A stretch of DNA of 7,918 nucleotides from JAYZDB01 sp036338025 (GCA_036338025.1 JAYZDB010000287.1:1-7918); one strand, 5' to 3'; shown: positions 1 through 7,264, counted from the first letter of the stretch. Program-made: numbers and translations. Notes: generated by a model not told the origin, from the letters alone.

Positions 1-2
1 TC

Positions 3-590
3 ACAGAAAAGGGCTTTGCGGCCACCAATCTCATCGAGATCGGCCAGCGCGCAGAGGTGACCAAGGGCGGCGTCTACTTCCATTTTCGGGGCAAGGAGGA
101 GCTGTTCTTTGCGGTTGTCGACTACTGGCGTGAGGCCCAGCGTCAGCTCATCCAGGCGCCTGCCGACGGCGAACCCGCCACCCTCAGAACGTTCCTGGTC
201 GGCTACCTGGAGTTCCATTTCCAGCATCCGGAAGCCAGCGGGCTGATGCGGGTGCTCGCTGCGGAGATGCGCGACCGGTTTACCACGCGGGTTCGGGAAG
301 ACCACCAGGCCGCCCTGCGGGCCATCCGGTCGCGGATCCGGGAACTCCTCATGCAGGGCACCCATGACGGCAGCCTGTTCACCACCGACCCCGCGATGGC
401 GACCTTCGTCCTGTCGGCGGCGGTGGAAGGGATCCTGGACCTGGTTCAGGGTGCCGGACGGGATGCGGACCCGTTTCGGCATCCGGAGAGCCTGGTCGAT
501 TTCCTGCTGGCGCCGTATGAGTCAACGAGCGAGCGCGGAACAGCGCAGACAAGCGGGCGCGACGGGGTAGACTTCCTGCCACCTGTGTGA
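3..590 (+). CDS. TetR/AcrR-family transcriptional regulator, 5' end cut by window edge
   Basis: Reading frame 3 is open from the left edge to a TGA at 588-590, giving 195 visible residues. The visible N-terminus carries the second half of a TetR helix-turn-helix: E-K-G-F-A-A-T-N-L-I-E-I, then the recognition-helix stretch V-T-K-G-G-V-Y-F-H-F and K-E-E-L-F. This is the classic TetR pattern in which a Y-x-H-F follows the recognition helix. Roughly 15-25 residues (helix 1) are missing to the left, so a GTG at 57 is internal and not the start. The remaining ~150 residues are the helical ligand-binding and dimerisation domain, which is too variable to name an effector. The last ~25 residues are polar and probably disordered. 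TetR proteins usually repress neighbouring genes. The glycosyltransferase begins 40 bp downstream on the same strand, but the divergent neighbour that would normally be the target lies outside the window. Confidence 0.9.
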   Translation, partial: TEKGFAATNLIEIGQRAEVTKGGVYFHFRGKEELFFAVVDYWREAQRQLIQAPADGEPATLRTFLVGYLEFHFQHPEASGLMRVLAAEMRDRFTTRVREDHQAALRAIRSRIRELLMQGTHDGSLFTTDPAMATFVLSAAVEGILDLVQGAGRDADPFRHPESLVDFLLAPYESTSERGTAQTSGRDGVDFLPPV

Positions 591-630
591 GTTTTTTCAA
601 TGCCGAGAGGCTCAACCAGCCAAACCACCG

Positions 631-1416
631 ATGTCCACGCCTGATCATCCCGTGAGCACCGAGCAGATCGAACCACCCGTCGAGGCTGACGCTGTCCAGT
701 CCGGCAACTCGTCGGTGCCGCCCAACCCTCTCTTGAGTGTCGTGATCCCAGCCTACAACGAGATCAAGACGCTCGAGCAGGTCGTAGACCGTGTTCTCAC
801 GGTGGGTTTGAAGGTAGAGGTCATCATGGTCGATGACGGTTCCGTCGACGGTACCCGTGAGTTGATGGACAAGCTGGTCGAGAAGCACGATGTTGTCAAG
901 GCGGTCAAGCACGCAGAGAACCAGGGCAAGGGCGCGGCCTTGCAGACCGGCTTTCAACATGCGACCGGCGACCTCGTCATAGTCCAGGACGCAGATCTCG
1001 AGTACGACCCCGGGGACTACCACATGATCCTGCGGCCGTTCCTGGAGCAGAATGCCGATGTCGTCTATGGCTCACGCTATCTGGTCGGGCGCTACATTCG
1101 CGTGCACCCGTACTACCACTATGTCGGCAACCGTCTGCTGACCTTCATCAGCAACGTCTTCACCGGATTGAAACTGACCGATATGGAGACCTGCTACAAG
1201 TGTTTCCGTCGCGAGGTCGTGCAGGATATCAAGATCACCTCCAAGCGGTTTACCGTCGAGCCGGAGGTCACGGCGCGGATCGCGAAGAAGCATCTGCGGA
1301 TCTTCGAGGTGCCGATCAGCTACCTCGGTCGGGACTATGCCGCTGGCAAGAAGATCGGTTGGAAGGACGGAATCTCGGCGATCTACTCGATCGTGAAGTT
1401 CCGGTTCTGGGGTTAA
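631..1416 (+). CDS. Family 2 glycosyltransferase (DPM/DPG-synthase-like)
   Basis: The 261-residue protein starts at ATG 631 and ends at TAA 1414-1416. About 33 polar residues precede a GT-A fold that opens with L-L-S-V-V-I-P-A-Y-N-E (residues 34-44). Nucleotide-binding acidic residues are in VDDGS (67-71). The metal-binding D-x-D-type motif is QDADLEYD (119-126). GSRY (147-150) and a conserved D-M-E-T-C-Y-K block (184-190) follow, then the acceptor-side F-T-V-E-P-E (207-212). These are the hallmarks of the GT2 subgroup that includes dolichyl-phosphate mannose synthase and bacterial polyprenyl-phosphate glycosyltransferases. It probably transfers a sugar from a nucleotide donor to a lipid phosphate or glycan at the cytoplasmic face of the membrane; donor and acceptor cannot be read from sequence. 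There is no C-terminal membrane segment, unlike GtrB-type or long DPM-type enzymes. No Shine-Dalgarno is visible before the ATG. It may be co-transcribed with the TetR gene. Confidence 0.93.
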   Translation: MSTPDHPVSTEQIEPPVEADAVQSGNSSVPPNPLLSVVIPAYNEIKTLEQVVDRVLTVGLKVEVIMVDDGSVDGTRELMDKLVEKHDVVKAVKHAENQGKGAALQTGFQHATGDLVIVQDADLEYDPGDYHMILRPFLEQNADVVYGSRYLVGRYIRVHPYYHYVGNRLLTFISNVFTGLKLTDMETCYKCFRREVVQDIKITSKRFTVEPEVTARIAKKHLRIFEVPISYLGRDYAAGKKIGWKDGISAIYSIVKFRFWG

Positions 1417-1424
1417 CTGCTGCT

Positions 1425-1444
1425 GCGGACTACTTGTAGTCCGC
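1425..1444. terminator. Inverted repeat at convergent gene junction, possible bidirectional terminator
   Basis: A perfect 9-bp inverted repeat, gcggactac - tt - gtagtccgc, spans the junction of the convergent glycosyltransferase and sulfatase genes. With a realistic 4-base loop it makes an 8-bp stem. It begins 8 bp after the glycosyltransferase stop and overlaps the last codons and stop of the sulfatase (TAG at 1430-1432 on the minus strand). Neither side has a U-tract, so it is not a textbook intrinsic terminator. It may stop readthrough or stabilise 3' ends. Confidence 0.45.
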
Positions 1445-2854
1445 GCCCGCCGCACTGCTCGAGCATGATTTCTGCCACGCAGTCAGTGCAGCCATCATCC
1501 TGGCCTTCACTTTGGGCGACGTCTTCGCGATGTCGGCCTTTTCCTGCCGGTCTTCCGCAAGGTTGAACAGCATCACCTTGTTCTTTTGGATCACCAGCTT
1601 GTAGCGGTCTTCCACCCAGGTGGCCTGGTTCCTGGACTGAAACCCGATGCCCTGGCTCCGCCATGCCGTCTCACCGGTGAGCAGCGGCATCAGGTTGATC
1701 CCGTCGAGGGGTCGATCGTCGGGTTTCAGTCCGAGGACAGCCAGGATGGTGGGGAAGTAGTCCGAGGTGACACAGGGCGCGGCGATCACCTTGGCCTCCT
1801 GGAAGCGGCCCGGCCACTCCAGGAATGCGGGCACGCGGACACCGCCTTCGAACAGGCTGCGCTTGCGCCCGCGCAGGCCGAGGGTTCTGCCGGGGGCCTT
1901 GTCCTGGCCTTCGGGGCCGTTGTCGCTGCAGTACCAGAGCATGGTGTCTTGCGCTACGCCTAGTGTTCGTAAGCGCTTGCGGAGACGACCGACTTGTTCA
2001 TCGAGGGCGGTGATGCAGCCGTAGTAGTGCTTGTGCTGCGGCTTCTCGATCGAAGCGTAGGGGGCGAGGTGCTTGGGTCCGGCGACGACCGGGAGGTGCG
2101 GCGCGTGGAACCAGATCACCGTAAAGAAGGGCTTGTCCGCGCGGACGGACGCTTCGATGAATGGGAGCGCCCGGTCCATGATCAGGGCGGAGTCGTCTCC
2201 CTCCAGCTCTGCTGTGACTCGCTCGCCGATCTCATTCCAATAGGCGGTCCCGTAGGGAGAGCCCGGCTGCTTCTTGCCAGTGCCACCCGCCCAGCTCGCC
2301 GGAGTCTTCATCGGGTCGAAGGTCGGGACCTTGGCTTCTGTAGAAAAACAGCGATCAAAGCCGTGCTCCCAGGGCGGGGCGAAGTGCTTCACGCTCCGCG
2401 GTCCGCCTCGGTTCGAGTCCTTGATGGTCTTGGTCAGTGTCCCGAGGTGCCACTTGCCGAAGTGGCCGGTTCGGTAACCGTGTGTCCTCAGGACCTCCGC
2501 GAGCGTGTGCTCCTCCGGCTTCATGTGCCCGTTGTTCGCTCCGCGAATTCCGTAGCGATAGGGGTGCCGGCCGGTAATGCAACTGGCTCGTGTAGGCGAG
2601 CAAACTGGTGCGGCGGCGTAAAAGCGATCGAACCGGATCGCGGTCTTGGCGAGATCGTCGAGTGCTGGAGTCTTGAGATGCTGGTGGCCGCGGAATGCGA
2701 CGTCGCCGTAGCCCTGATCGTCGGTCATCACCAGGATGATGTTGGGTCGTTGCGCGCTCGCCTTGATCGGGGGTGCCTCTTGCGCGAGACAGGAGGCGGC
2801 AGGGACAAGGGTCAGGAAGAATGGCAGCTTGCTCACGGCGCAAGCGTAGCGCAC
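1430..2854 (-). CDS. Secreted formylglycine-dependent sulfatase (type I, alkaline-phosphatase superfamily)
   Basis: Hydrolyses a sulfate ester; substrate unknown. The protein has 474 residues if the GTG at 2852-2854 is the start. A GTG at 2834-2836 would instead give a more typical signal peptide beginning M-S-K-L-P-F-F, and I cannot decide between them because neither has a Shine-Dalgarno. The signal peptide spans about residues 7-25. A Cys at 22 after P-A-A-S is a weak lipobox, so a lipoprotein is possible. Active-site features are all present: metal-binding D45-D46 in MTDDQGYGD, CSPTR (85-89) with C85 as the residue converted to formylglycine, GKWHLG (133-138), WFHAPH (248-253), SDNG (310-313) and FEGGVRVP (335-342). 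The length is normal for the family, and no key residue is lost. Such sulfatases are abundant in planctomycetes, where they attack sulfated algal or animal polysaccharides. The gene lies 60 bp downstream of the ELWxxDGT-repeat gene on the same strand, and both proteins are exported. Confidence 0.95.
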   Translation of the reverse strand: MRYACAVSKLPFFLTLVPAASCLAQEAPPIKASAQRPNIILVMTDDQGYGDVAFRGHQHLKTPALDDLAKTAIRFDRFYAAAPVCSPTRASCITGRHPYRYGIRGANNGHMKPEEHTLAEVLRTHGYRTGHFGKWHLGTLTKTIKDSNRGGPRSVKHFAPPWEHGFDRCFSTEAKVPTFDPMKTPASWAGGTGKKQPGSPYGTAYWNEIGERVTAELEGDDSALIMDRALPFIEASVRADKPFFTVIWFHAPHLPVVAGPKHLAPYASIEKPQHKHYYGCITALDEQVGRLRKRLRTLGVAQDTMLWYCSDNGPEGQDKAPGRTLGLRGRKRSLFEGGVRVPAFLEWPGRFQEAKVIAAPCVTSDYFPTILAVLGLKPDDRPLDGINLMPLLTGETAWRSQGIGFQSRNQATWVEDRYKLVIQKNKVMLFNLAEDRQEKADIAKTSPKVKARMMAALTAWQKSCSSSAAGADYK

Positions 2855-2914
2855 GCAGGCGGGAGATCTTAATCCGGCAAGCGTTGGGGTGAATTGTGTG
2901 GACCTGGCTCCAGA

Positions 2915-3295
2915 TCAGAAGCCTATCGTCAACAGCAGGCCATTCGACAGGGCTAGCGGTAGCGGTGCGTAGGCACCCTGAATCGCCAGCTTTCTTCCAA
3001 TCAGCCCCTTGCTGTTCGGTATCCCGAGTTCAAGCGACCACCGCGGTCCGGTTGGATGCGGAGTCACGACGATAGGTAGGGCCAGGTCTGCCCAGATACT
3101 GCAATCCGAAGCGATCAGGCCCGGTAAGGACATCGGTATTCCGGGCAGTCCGATCACGAGTAGGTGAGCGCCGTTGCTGAGTCCGGAGTATCCGGTGAGT
3201 TTTTGATTCTTACCGACTACCGGGGTGCTGGAGTGCAAGCGAGGGAAAGTCGATCCGCAGCCTTGGCCGAGTACCTCGACAGTTGCGGGGAAACC
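2915..3295 (-). other. C-terminal domain of the repeat protein, possible surface-anchoring or sorting module
   Basis: After the last repeat the sequence changes character at about residue 912 and continues for ~126 residues to the stop. Landmarks are L-G-Q-G-C-G-S near the beginning, a P-V-V-G-K-N-Q-K-L strand, G-A-H-L-L-V-I-G-L-P-G, L-P-G-L-I-A-S-D-C, L-E-L-G-I-P-N, K-L-A-I-Q-G-A-Y-A-P, and the end S-N-G-L-L-L-T-I-G-F. Its two cysteines could form a disulfide. From memory, domains with a G-x-G-C start, a paired later Cys and an S-N-G-x-x-x-x-I-G end occur at the C-termini of many different secreted proteins in some planctomycete genomes, which would suit a shared export or attachment signal. 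That link is recall plus inference, not shown by the sequence. Confidence 0.5.
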
Positions 3296-6028
3296 GCTGA
3301 CAGAGTGCAGCTCCACGCCTTCTTCTCGGGTTTCGGCGACCATGTAGAGACGGCCACCTGCGATAGTGAGTTGGGTTGGTGTGCTCGAAGATACCCCCGG
3401 GTACATGTCGCATACCAGGTATGTGCCGGCTCCGGAACCATCGGAGAAATACAACTCGGCCCCTTGCCCCTCGACAGCCGCACTGAAGAAAACACCATTG
3501 CCAGCCGCAGTGATGGAGTTCGGTGAGGAACTCGCAGCGCCCGGGTTGAGGTCCGTCACAATGCCGGTCCCGGTGCGGGTGCCATCAGAAGTGAATAACT
3601 CGCGACCGATGTAGGACGAGCTTGGCAGGAACGCACTGAAGAAGAGTCTGCCGCGGGCCCAGACCAGGTTGGTCGGTGAACTGCTCGCTCCGCCGTCGTA
3701 GATGTCCCTTACCATCTCGGTGCCGAAGGGCGTTAGATCCGACACCCACAGTTCGCGACCGTTGACTCCGTTGTGTGTTACGAAGAAGAGGCGCTCTTCC
3801 GCCTTGGTCAGCAAGTCCGGCAGTCCATTGTTGCTGCCAGGCCTGGTGTCGTAGAGGAGCATCGTGCCGGCTTCGGTTCCATCCGAAATCCATGGCTCAG
3901 TCCCGTGAATTCCGTCGTTGGCGACGAACACGAAGCAGTCCCCAAAGCTGAGTAGCTTGCCAGGTGAACTACTGCCCGAACCCGAACGGATGTCCTTCAA
4001 GAGCGTCACTTTCCCAAGGTCGCTAGTCGTGAAGAGCTCCCGACCGGTGCCGGGCCCCAGAGCGCTGAAGTAGACTCTGCCCCGGAATGAAATCAAAGAG
4101 AGCGGCTGGGACGAGGTGGACCCTGCTTGCAGGTCCCACACCATGGATGTGCCACTGGCAGTGCCGTCCGTGACCCAGAGTTCGATGCCGTGGACGCCGT
4201 CATTGGCGGAGAAGAACACCTGCTTCCCACATGGAGTCAGTTGGCTGGGGTTGCTGTTGGAGACACCGGGTCGGATGTCCTTGACGCGGACGGTTCCAGC
4301 AGGAGTGCCGTCTGTCTTCCATAGCTCGATCCCGGCGCTGCCGTCTGTGGCATAAAACAGCGTGAGGTTCTTCGTGCCATCCCAGAAACAAACGAACCCT
4401 CTTGGATTGCTATCGCCTGCACCTGGGTAGATGTCCTTCACCATGGCGGTGCCTGAAGCGTCAGATTTCCACAGCTCAATCCCATTGTTGCCGTCATCAG
4501 CCTGAAAGTAGAGGGTGCTGCCATCGCAGGATGTGAGCCGGTCTGGCGACGACGAATCCGTACCGCCCCTGGGATTGATGTCGAGGAACAGCTTCGTGCC
4601 GCCTGGTGTAGCGTCGGTTTCCCAGAGTTCTCTTCCACTTCCGGTAGCTGACCCATCCGAAGCCACGAACAAGGCCTTGGATGCGGAGATTGGTGTGTAC
4701 CAGTAGGGCGAACTGCTCAGGGTGCCTGGGTAAATGTCTCGCAGCAGGGTGGTGTTTGCGCGGGTGCCATCGGAAACGTACGGCTCGACATCTGACTGGC
4801 CCGTCGCGCTCGCGGTGAACACGATCTTATTGCCGATGGTCGTGATGCCGAAGGGCGAAGAACTCGCGGCACCCGGCGCGATATCCCTGACCATGCCGGC
4901 CGTGTTGTTGGAGTACATCCAGAGTTCCCGTCCGCTGGATGCGCTGCCGGTCGCGGCGAAGTAGAGGGTGGATCCGTGTGCGTGTAGAAAGAGCGGGGTG
5001 CTGCTGGCTAGACCTGGATTCAGATCCATGACGAGCTTGGTGCCTACAGTGGTGCCATCGGTCTTCCATAGTTCCGTCCCTGTTCTGCCGTCATTGGCGG
5101 CGAAGTACAGCTCGGAACCGATGATGGCCGGGAATTGCATGATCGGAGAAGAGCTCCCGGTTGGATTGATGTCCTTGAGTACGGTAGTTCCTACGGCGGT
5201 GCCGTCGGTTTTCCATACTTCCACGCCTAGCGTTGGATGGAAGGCGCGAAACACGGTGGTGGTTCCGATATTCGTGAAGTAGGTGGGAGAGCTGCTGGTA
5301 CTTCCCGGGCGCAGGTCGCTAACAAGAACGGTCCCTCCAGTATTGCCATTTGATTTCCACAACTCACTGCCGGTGGAGCCGTCGTTGGCACGGAAGTAGA
5401 TGAGATTGTCGGTGGAGTTGGTGTAGAGATCCGAGGGGTGACTCGGGCTGGACCCTGGGCGGATATCCTTGACGAGCAGGGCACCGAATACCTTGTCCGT
5501 TACCCAGAGTTCCCGCCCGTAAACCCCATGGTCGGCCGAGAAGAACACCTTGCCGTTCATGCACGTGAGGTAGGAAGGCATCGAGGATTCGCTGGCGTCA
5601 TTGATATCACGCACCAGGTTGGTGCCCGCGGCGGTACCATCCGAGGACCACAGTTCCGTTCCGAGACGACCATCGTTGGCTCTGAAGTAGACCCTGTTGT
5701 CACAGCAGGTGAGGTAGTAGACACTGGATCCGCGGGGGCCCGGCCAGATGTCCTTGACGAGGCTCGTCCCTGCAGGCGTACCGTCGGTCTTCCAGAGTTC
5801 TGCACCCTCATTGATCGTCGCGGCAACGAAGAACCAGTACGCACCGCACTTCAAGAACTCCCCATTGATAGAACTCCCCGCGCCCACGCGATTGCCTAGT
5901 GGATTGCTGGAGAAGGGTGTGAACTTGCTGTTGATGTCCAGGACCTTTGGACACCTTGTTTGTGCGGTCAAGGCCGGCAAGACCGTTGCCATCACCGAAG
6001 CTATGGCAAGAAATCGCATGGGGTGCAT
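2915..6028 (-). CDS. Large secreted ELWxxDGT-repeat protein
   Basis: This 1037-residue protein has no recognisable enzyme motif. An Sec signal peptide covers about residues 1-22 (hydrophobic F-L-A-I-A-S-V-M-A-T-V-L-P-A-L, likely cleavage after T-A in L-T-A-Q). ATG 6026-6028 gives MHPM; an in-frame ATG at 6017-6019 (MRFLAIA) is an equally good start. From about residue 55 to 911 the protein is tandem units of 48-49 residues, each built on E-L-W-x-x-D-G-T-x-x-G-T-x-L-V-K-D-I-x-P-G, then an S-S-x-P linker, L-T, a short strand ending in F-x-A, and D-G-x-x-G. This is the named ELWxxDGT repeat family, known from secreted proteins of myxobacteria and planctomycetes. The period resembles beta-propeller blades, but that is inference. 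Residues ~912-1037 form a separate C-terminal domain (own entry). The role is unknown; extracellular binding, adhesion or surface display are possibilities. It is probably the upstream gene of a two-gene unit with the sulfatase. Confidence 0.93.
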   Translation of the reverse strand: MHPMRFLAIASVMATVLPALTAQTRCPKVLDINSKFTPFSSNPLGNRVGAGSSINGEFLKCGAYWFFVAATINEGAELWKTDGTPAGTSLVKDIWPGPRGSSVYYLTCCDNRVYFRANDGRLGTELWSSDGTAAGTNLVRDINDASESSMPSYLTCMNGKVFFSADHGVYGRELWVTDKVFGALLVKDIRPGSSPSHPSDLYTNSTDNLIYFRANDGSTGSELWKSNGNTGGTVLVSDLRPGSTSSSPTYFTNIGTTTVFRAFHPTLGVEVWKTDGTAVGTTVLKDINPTGSSSPIMQFPAIIGSELYFAANDGRTGTELWKTDGTTVGTKLVMDLNPGLASSTPLFLHAHGSTLYFAATGSASSGRELWMYSNNTAGMVRDIAPGAASSSPFGITTIGNKIVFTASATGQSDVEPYVSDGTRANTTLLRDIYPGTLSSSPYWYTPISASKALFVASDGSATGSGRELWETDATPGGTKLFLDINPRGGTDSSSPDRLTSCDGSTLYFQADDGNNGIELWKSDASGTAMVKDIYPGAGDSNPRGFVCFWDGTKNLTLFYATDGSAGIELWKTDGTPAGTVRVKDIRPGVSNSNPSQLTPCGKQVFFSANDGVHGIELWVTDGTASGTSMVWDLQAGSTSSQPLSLISFRGRVYFSALGPGTGRELFTTSDLGKVTLLKDIRSGSGSSSPGKLLSFGDCFVFVANDGIHGTEPWISDGTEAGTMLLYDTRPGSNNGLPDLLTKAEERLFFVTHNGVNGRELWVSDLTPFGTEMVRDIYDGGASSSPTNLVWARGRLFFSAFLPSSSYIGRELFTSDGTRTGTGIVTDLNPGAASSSPNSITAAGNGVFFSAAVEGQGAELYFSDGSGAGTYLVCDMYPGVSSSTPTQLTIAGGRLYMVAETREEGVELHSVSGFPATVEVLGQGCGSTFPRLHSSTPVVGKNQKLTGYSGLSNGAHLLVIGLPGIPMSLPGLIASDCSIWADLALPIVVTPHPTGPRWSLELGIPNSKGLIGRKLAIQGAYAPLPLALSNGLLLTIGF
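3296..5866 (-). repeat. Tandem ELWxxDGT coding repeats, ~144-147 bp period
   Basis: I count 17 complete units plus a degenerate 18th (V-E-L-H-S-V-S-G). The first five motifs begin at residues 77, 125, 173, 222 and 270, so the period is 48-49 residues. The DNA is diverged: the same short blocks recur, such as a gtgccgtcggtcttccat-like block near 4305, 5053, 5201 and 5779 and a cgtcattggcg block near 4199 and 5091, but no two units look nearly identical. This suggests old duplication with protein-level constraint, not recent expansion. Units 3, 7, 10 and 13 have lost part of the D-G-T-x-x-G-T turn. Units 7, 9, 13 and 16 have longer loops just before their R-E-L-W/F. Confidence 0.92.
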
Positions 6029-6257
6029 GTGCAGAGCCGGGGTTGGCGCAGGGTGGATACCAGTCCAACAGTGTGCAGCGCTTTGCGCAACTGGCCAGGT
6101 CTATTTGTTTCGGAATGGATTCTGCGTCAAGACGTTCGGCCGAAAGATGATCGGGCGTCCTGCAATAATGCCCACCGGCATGCACAGCCTATGTACTGAG
6201 CATGGCGGCTAGATCACTTCTAGTCCTCATCCACCGCCATCGGATAGTCTGCGGCCC
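6029..6257. promoter_or_regulatory. Divergent intergenic region between repeat-protein and PLP-enzyme genes
   Basis: This 229-bp stretch must hold the promoters of both flanking genes, which are transcribed away from each other. I see no convincing sigma-70 pair. An AATAAT at 6164-6169 resembles a -10 box for the rightward gene, but has no good -35 at 16-18 bp. Symmetric elements are a 10-bp palindrome TTCGGCCGAA (6135-6144), CTAGA-5-TCTAG (6209-6223), and a nested imperfect stem at 6060-6094 (CCAGT...ACTGG enclosing GCGC-TTT-GCGC). Any of these could be chance at this length. No coding region is supported here. Confidence 0.4.
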
Positions 6258-7217
6258 ATGCTCGATTTCGCGATGGTCTTGGCAGCGCAAGAACGGATCA
6301 AGGGGCGCGTGCATCGGACCCCCTTGTTCTCCAGTCGGATCTTGAGCGAGCGGGCCGGAGCGATGTTGAACCTGAAATGCGAGTGCTTTCAGAAGACCGG
6401 GTCCTTCAAGGCACGCGGAGCCTTGAACAAGGTTCTCACCTTGTCCGATGAGGAGCGAGCGTCCGGTTTGATCACTGTCTCTGCCGGAAATCACGCCGGT
6501 GCGGTTGCCTGGGCCGCGAGCCAGGTAGATGTACCATGCGTCGTGGTGATGCCGACCGATGCCCCGACTTCGAAGATCGATGCTGTACAGAGCTACGGTG
6601 CGGAAGTTGTTACACATCCCGATCGTGACACCCTGTTCGACAAGTTGGCCGAAGAACGCGACGCCCGCGGCATGGTGTTCATTCACCCGTTCGATGATCC
6701 GGCGGTGCTCGCTGGAGCCGGCACCACTGGTTTGGAGATTCTCGAAGACCTTCCGGAGGTCGATGTGGTGGTAGTGCCAGTCGGTGGTGGCGGTTTGCTC
6801 GGAGGAGTTGCGACCGCTGTCAAATCCGTGGCTCCCGACGTGCGAATTGTGGCGGTGGAGTTGGCCGATGGTCCGGGACTACAACCGGCCCTGGATGCTG
6901 ACGAACCGGTTGCCGTCGCTCGACCTCAGACTCTCGCAGATGGCATGACGCCACCGTTCGTCGGGAAACTCCCTTTGGAGATTGCGAAGGTGCACGTAGA
7001 TCAAGTCACCGCTGTGTACGAGGCCGAGTTGTTGGAAGCTATGGAGCTCTTGATGACGCGCTGCAAGGTCTACGTTGAAGCGTCCGGGGCCGCTACCGTG
7101 GCGGCCCTGCTGAGTGGTCGTATCGAAGTCCAACCTGATCGTACGGTGGCCGCCATCGTGTCGGGCGGTAACGTTGACCTCGCGTCGATCTGTGCGACCT
7201 TCAGCGTCACAGGGTAG
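6258..7217 (+). CDS. Threonine dehydratase/serine racemase-family PLP enzyme (fold type II)
   Basis: This 319-residue cytoplasmic enzyme starts at ATG 6258 and stops at TAG 7215-7217. The PLP-binding lysine is K51 in K-T-G-S-F-K-A-R-G-A (46-55). The substrate and carboxylate loop is SAGNHA (75-80), the phosphate-binding loop is GGGGL (176-180) with VPVG before it, and SGGN (302-305) contacts the pyridine nitrogen. The C-terminal motif V-E-A-S-G-A (273-278) is also typical. The length matches catabolic threonine dehydratases and serine racemases; the C-terminal ACT regulatory domain of biosynthetic IlvA is absent, so isoleucine feedback is not expected. Likely reactions are deamination of L-threonine or L-serine to 2-oxobutyrate or pyruvate, or serine/hydroxyaspartate chemistry; these cannot be separated by sequence alone. 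The usual Gln after SAGNHA is Gly here. Neighbours give no pathway clue: it is divergent from the repeat protein and convergent with the ferredoxin. No Shine-Dalgarno is seen. Confidence 0.92.
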   Translation: MLDFAMVLAAQERIKGRVHRTPLFSSRILSERAGAMLNLKCECFQKTGSFKARGALNKVLTLSDEERASGLITVSAGNHAGAVAWAASQVDVPCVVVMPTDAPTSKIDAVQSYGAEVVTHPDRDTLFDKLAEERDARGMVFIHPFDDPAVLAGAGTTGLEILEDLPEVDVVVVPVGGGGLLGGVATAVKSVAPDVRIVAVELADGPGLQPALDADEPVAVARPQTLADGMTPPFVGKLPLEIAKVHVDQVTAVYEAELLEAMELLMTRCKVYVEASGAATVAALLSGRIEVQPDRTVAAIVSGGNVDLASICATFSVTG

Positions 7218-7264
7218 GAGATGAGTGTGGTGTGTAGGGATAGCCGACGGACCGTTGACCAATG

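Noticed and set aside
22..57. GTG at 57 as the start of the TetR gene
   Set aside because: In-frame residues to its left are the first part of the helix-turn-helix, so the true start is beyond the left edge.
560..602. Possible intrinsic terminator after the TetR gene (T6 run at 592-597)
   Set aside because: Only a 5-bp stem with a G-T pair precedes it, and the T-run is too far from the stem; readthrough into the glycosyltransferase is more likely.
379..1023. Minus-strand open frame of 214 codons across the TetR/glycosyltransferase junction
   Set aside because: It overlaps two well-supported genes on the other strand and has low-complexity Arg/Pro-rich composition at its end.
1994..2872. Long plus-strand open frame (292 codons) opposite the sulfatase
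   Set aside because: It is antisense to a sulfatase with all active-site motifs, and its translation has no recognisable domain; it is a GC-driven shadow frame.
3296..5866. Tandem repeats as a possible CRISPR array or satellite DNA
   Set aside because: The repetition is at protein level with a 144-147 bp period, stays in one open frame, and the DNA units are strongly diverged with no conserved short direct repeat.
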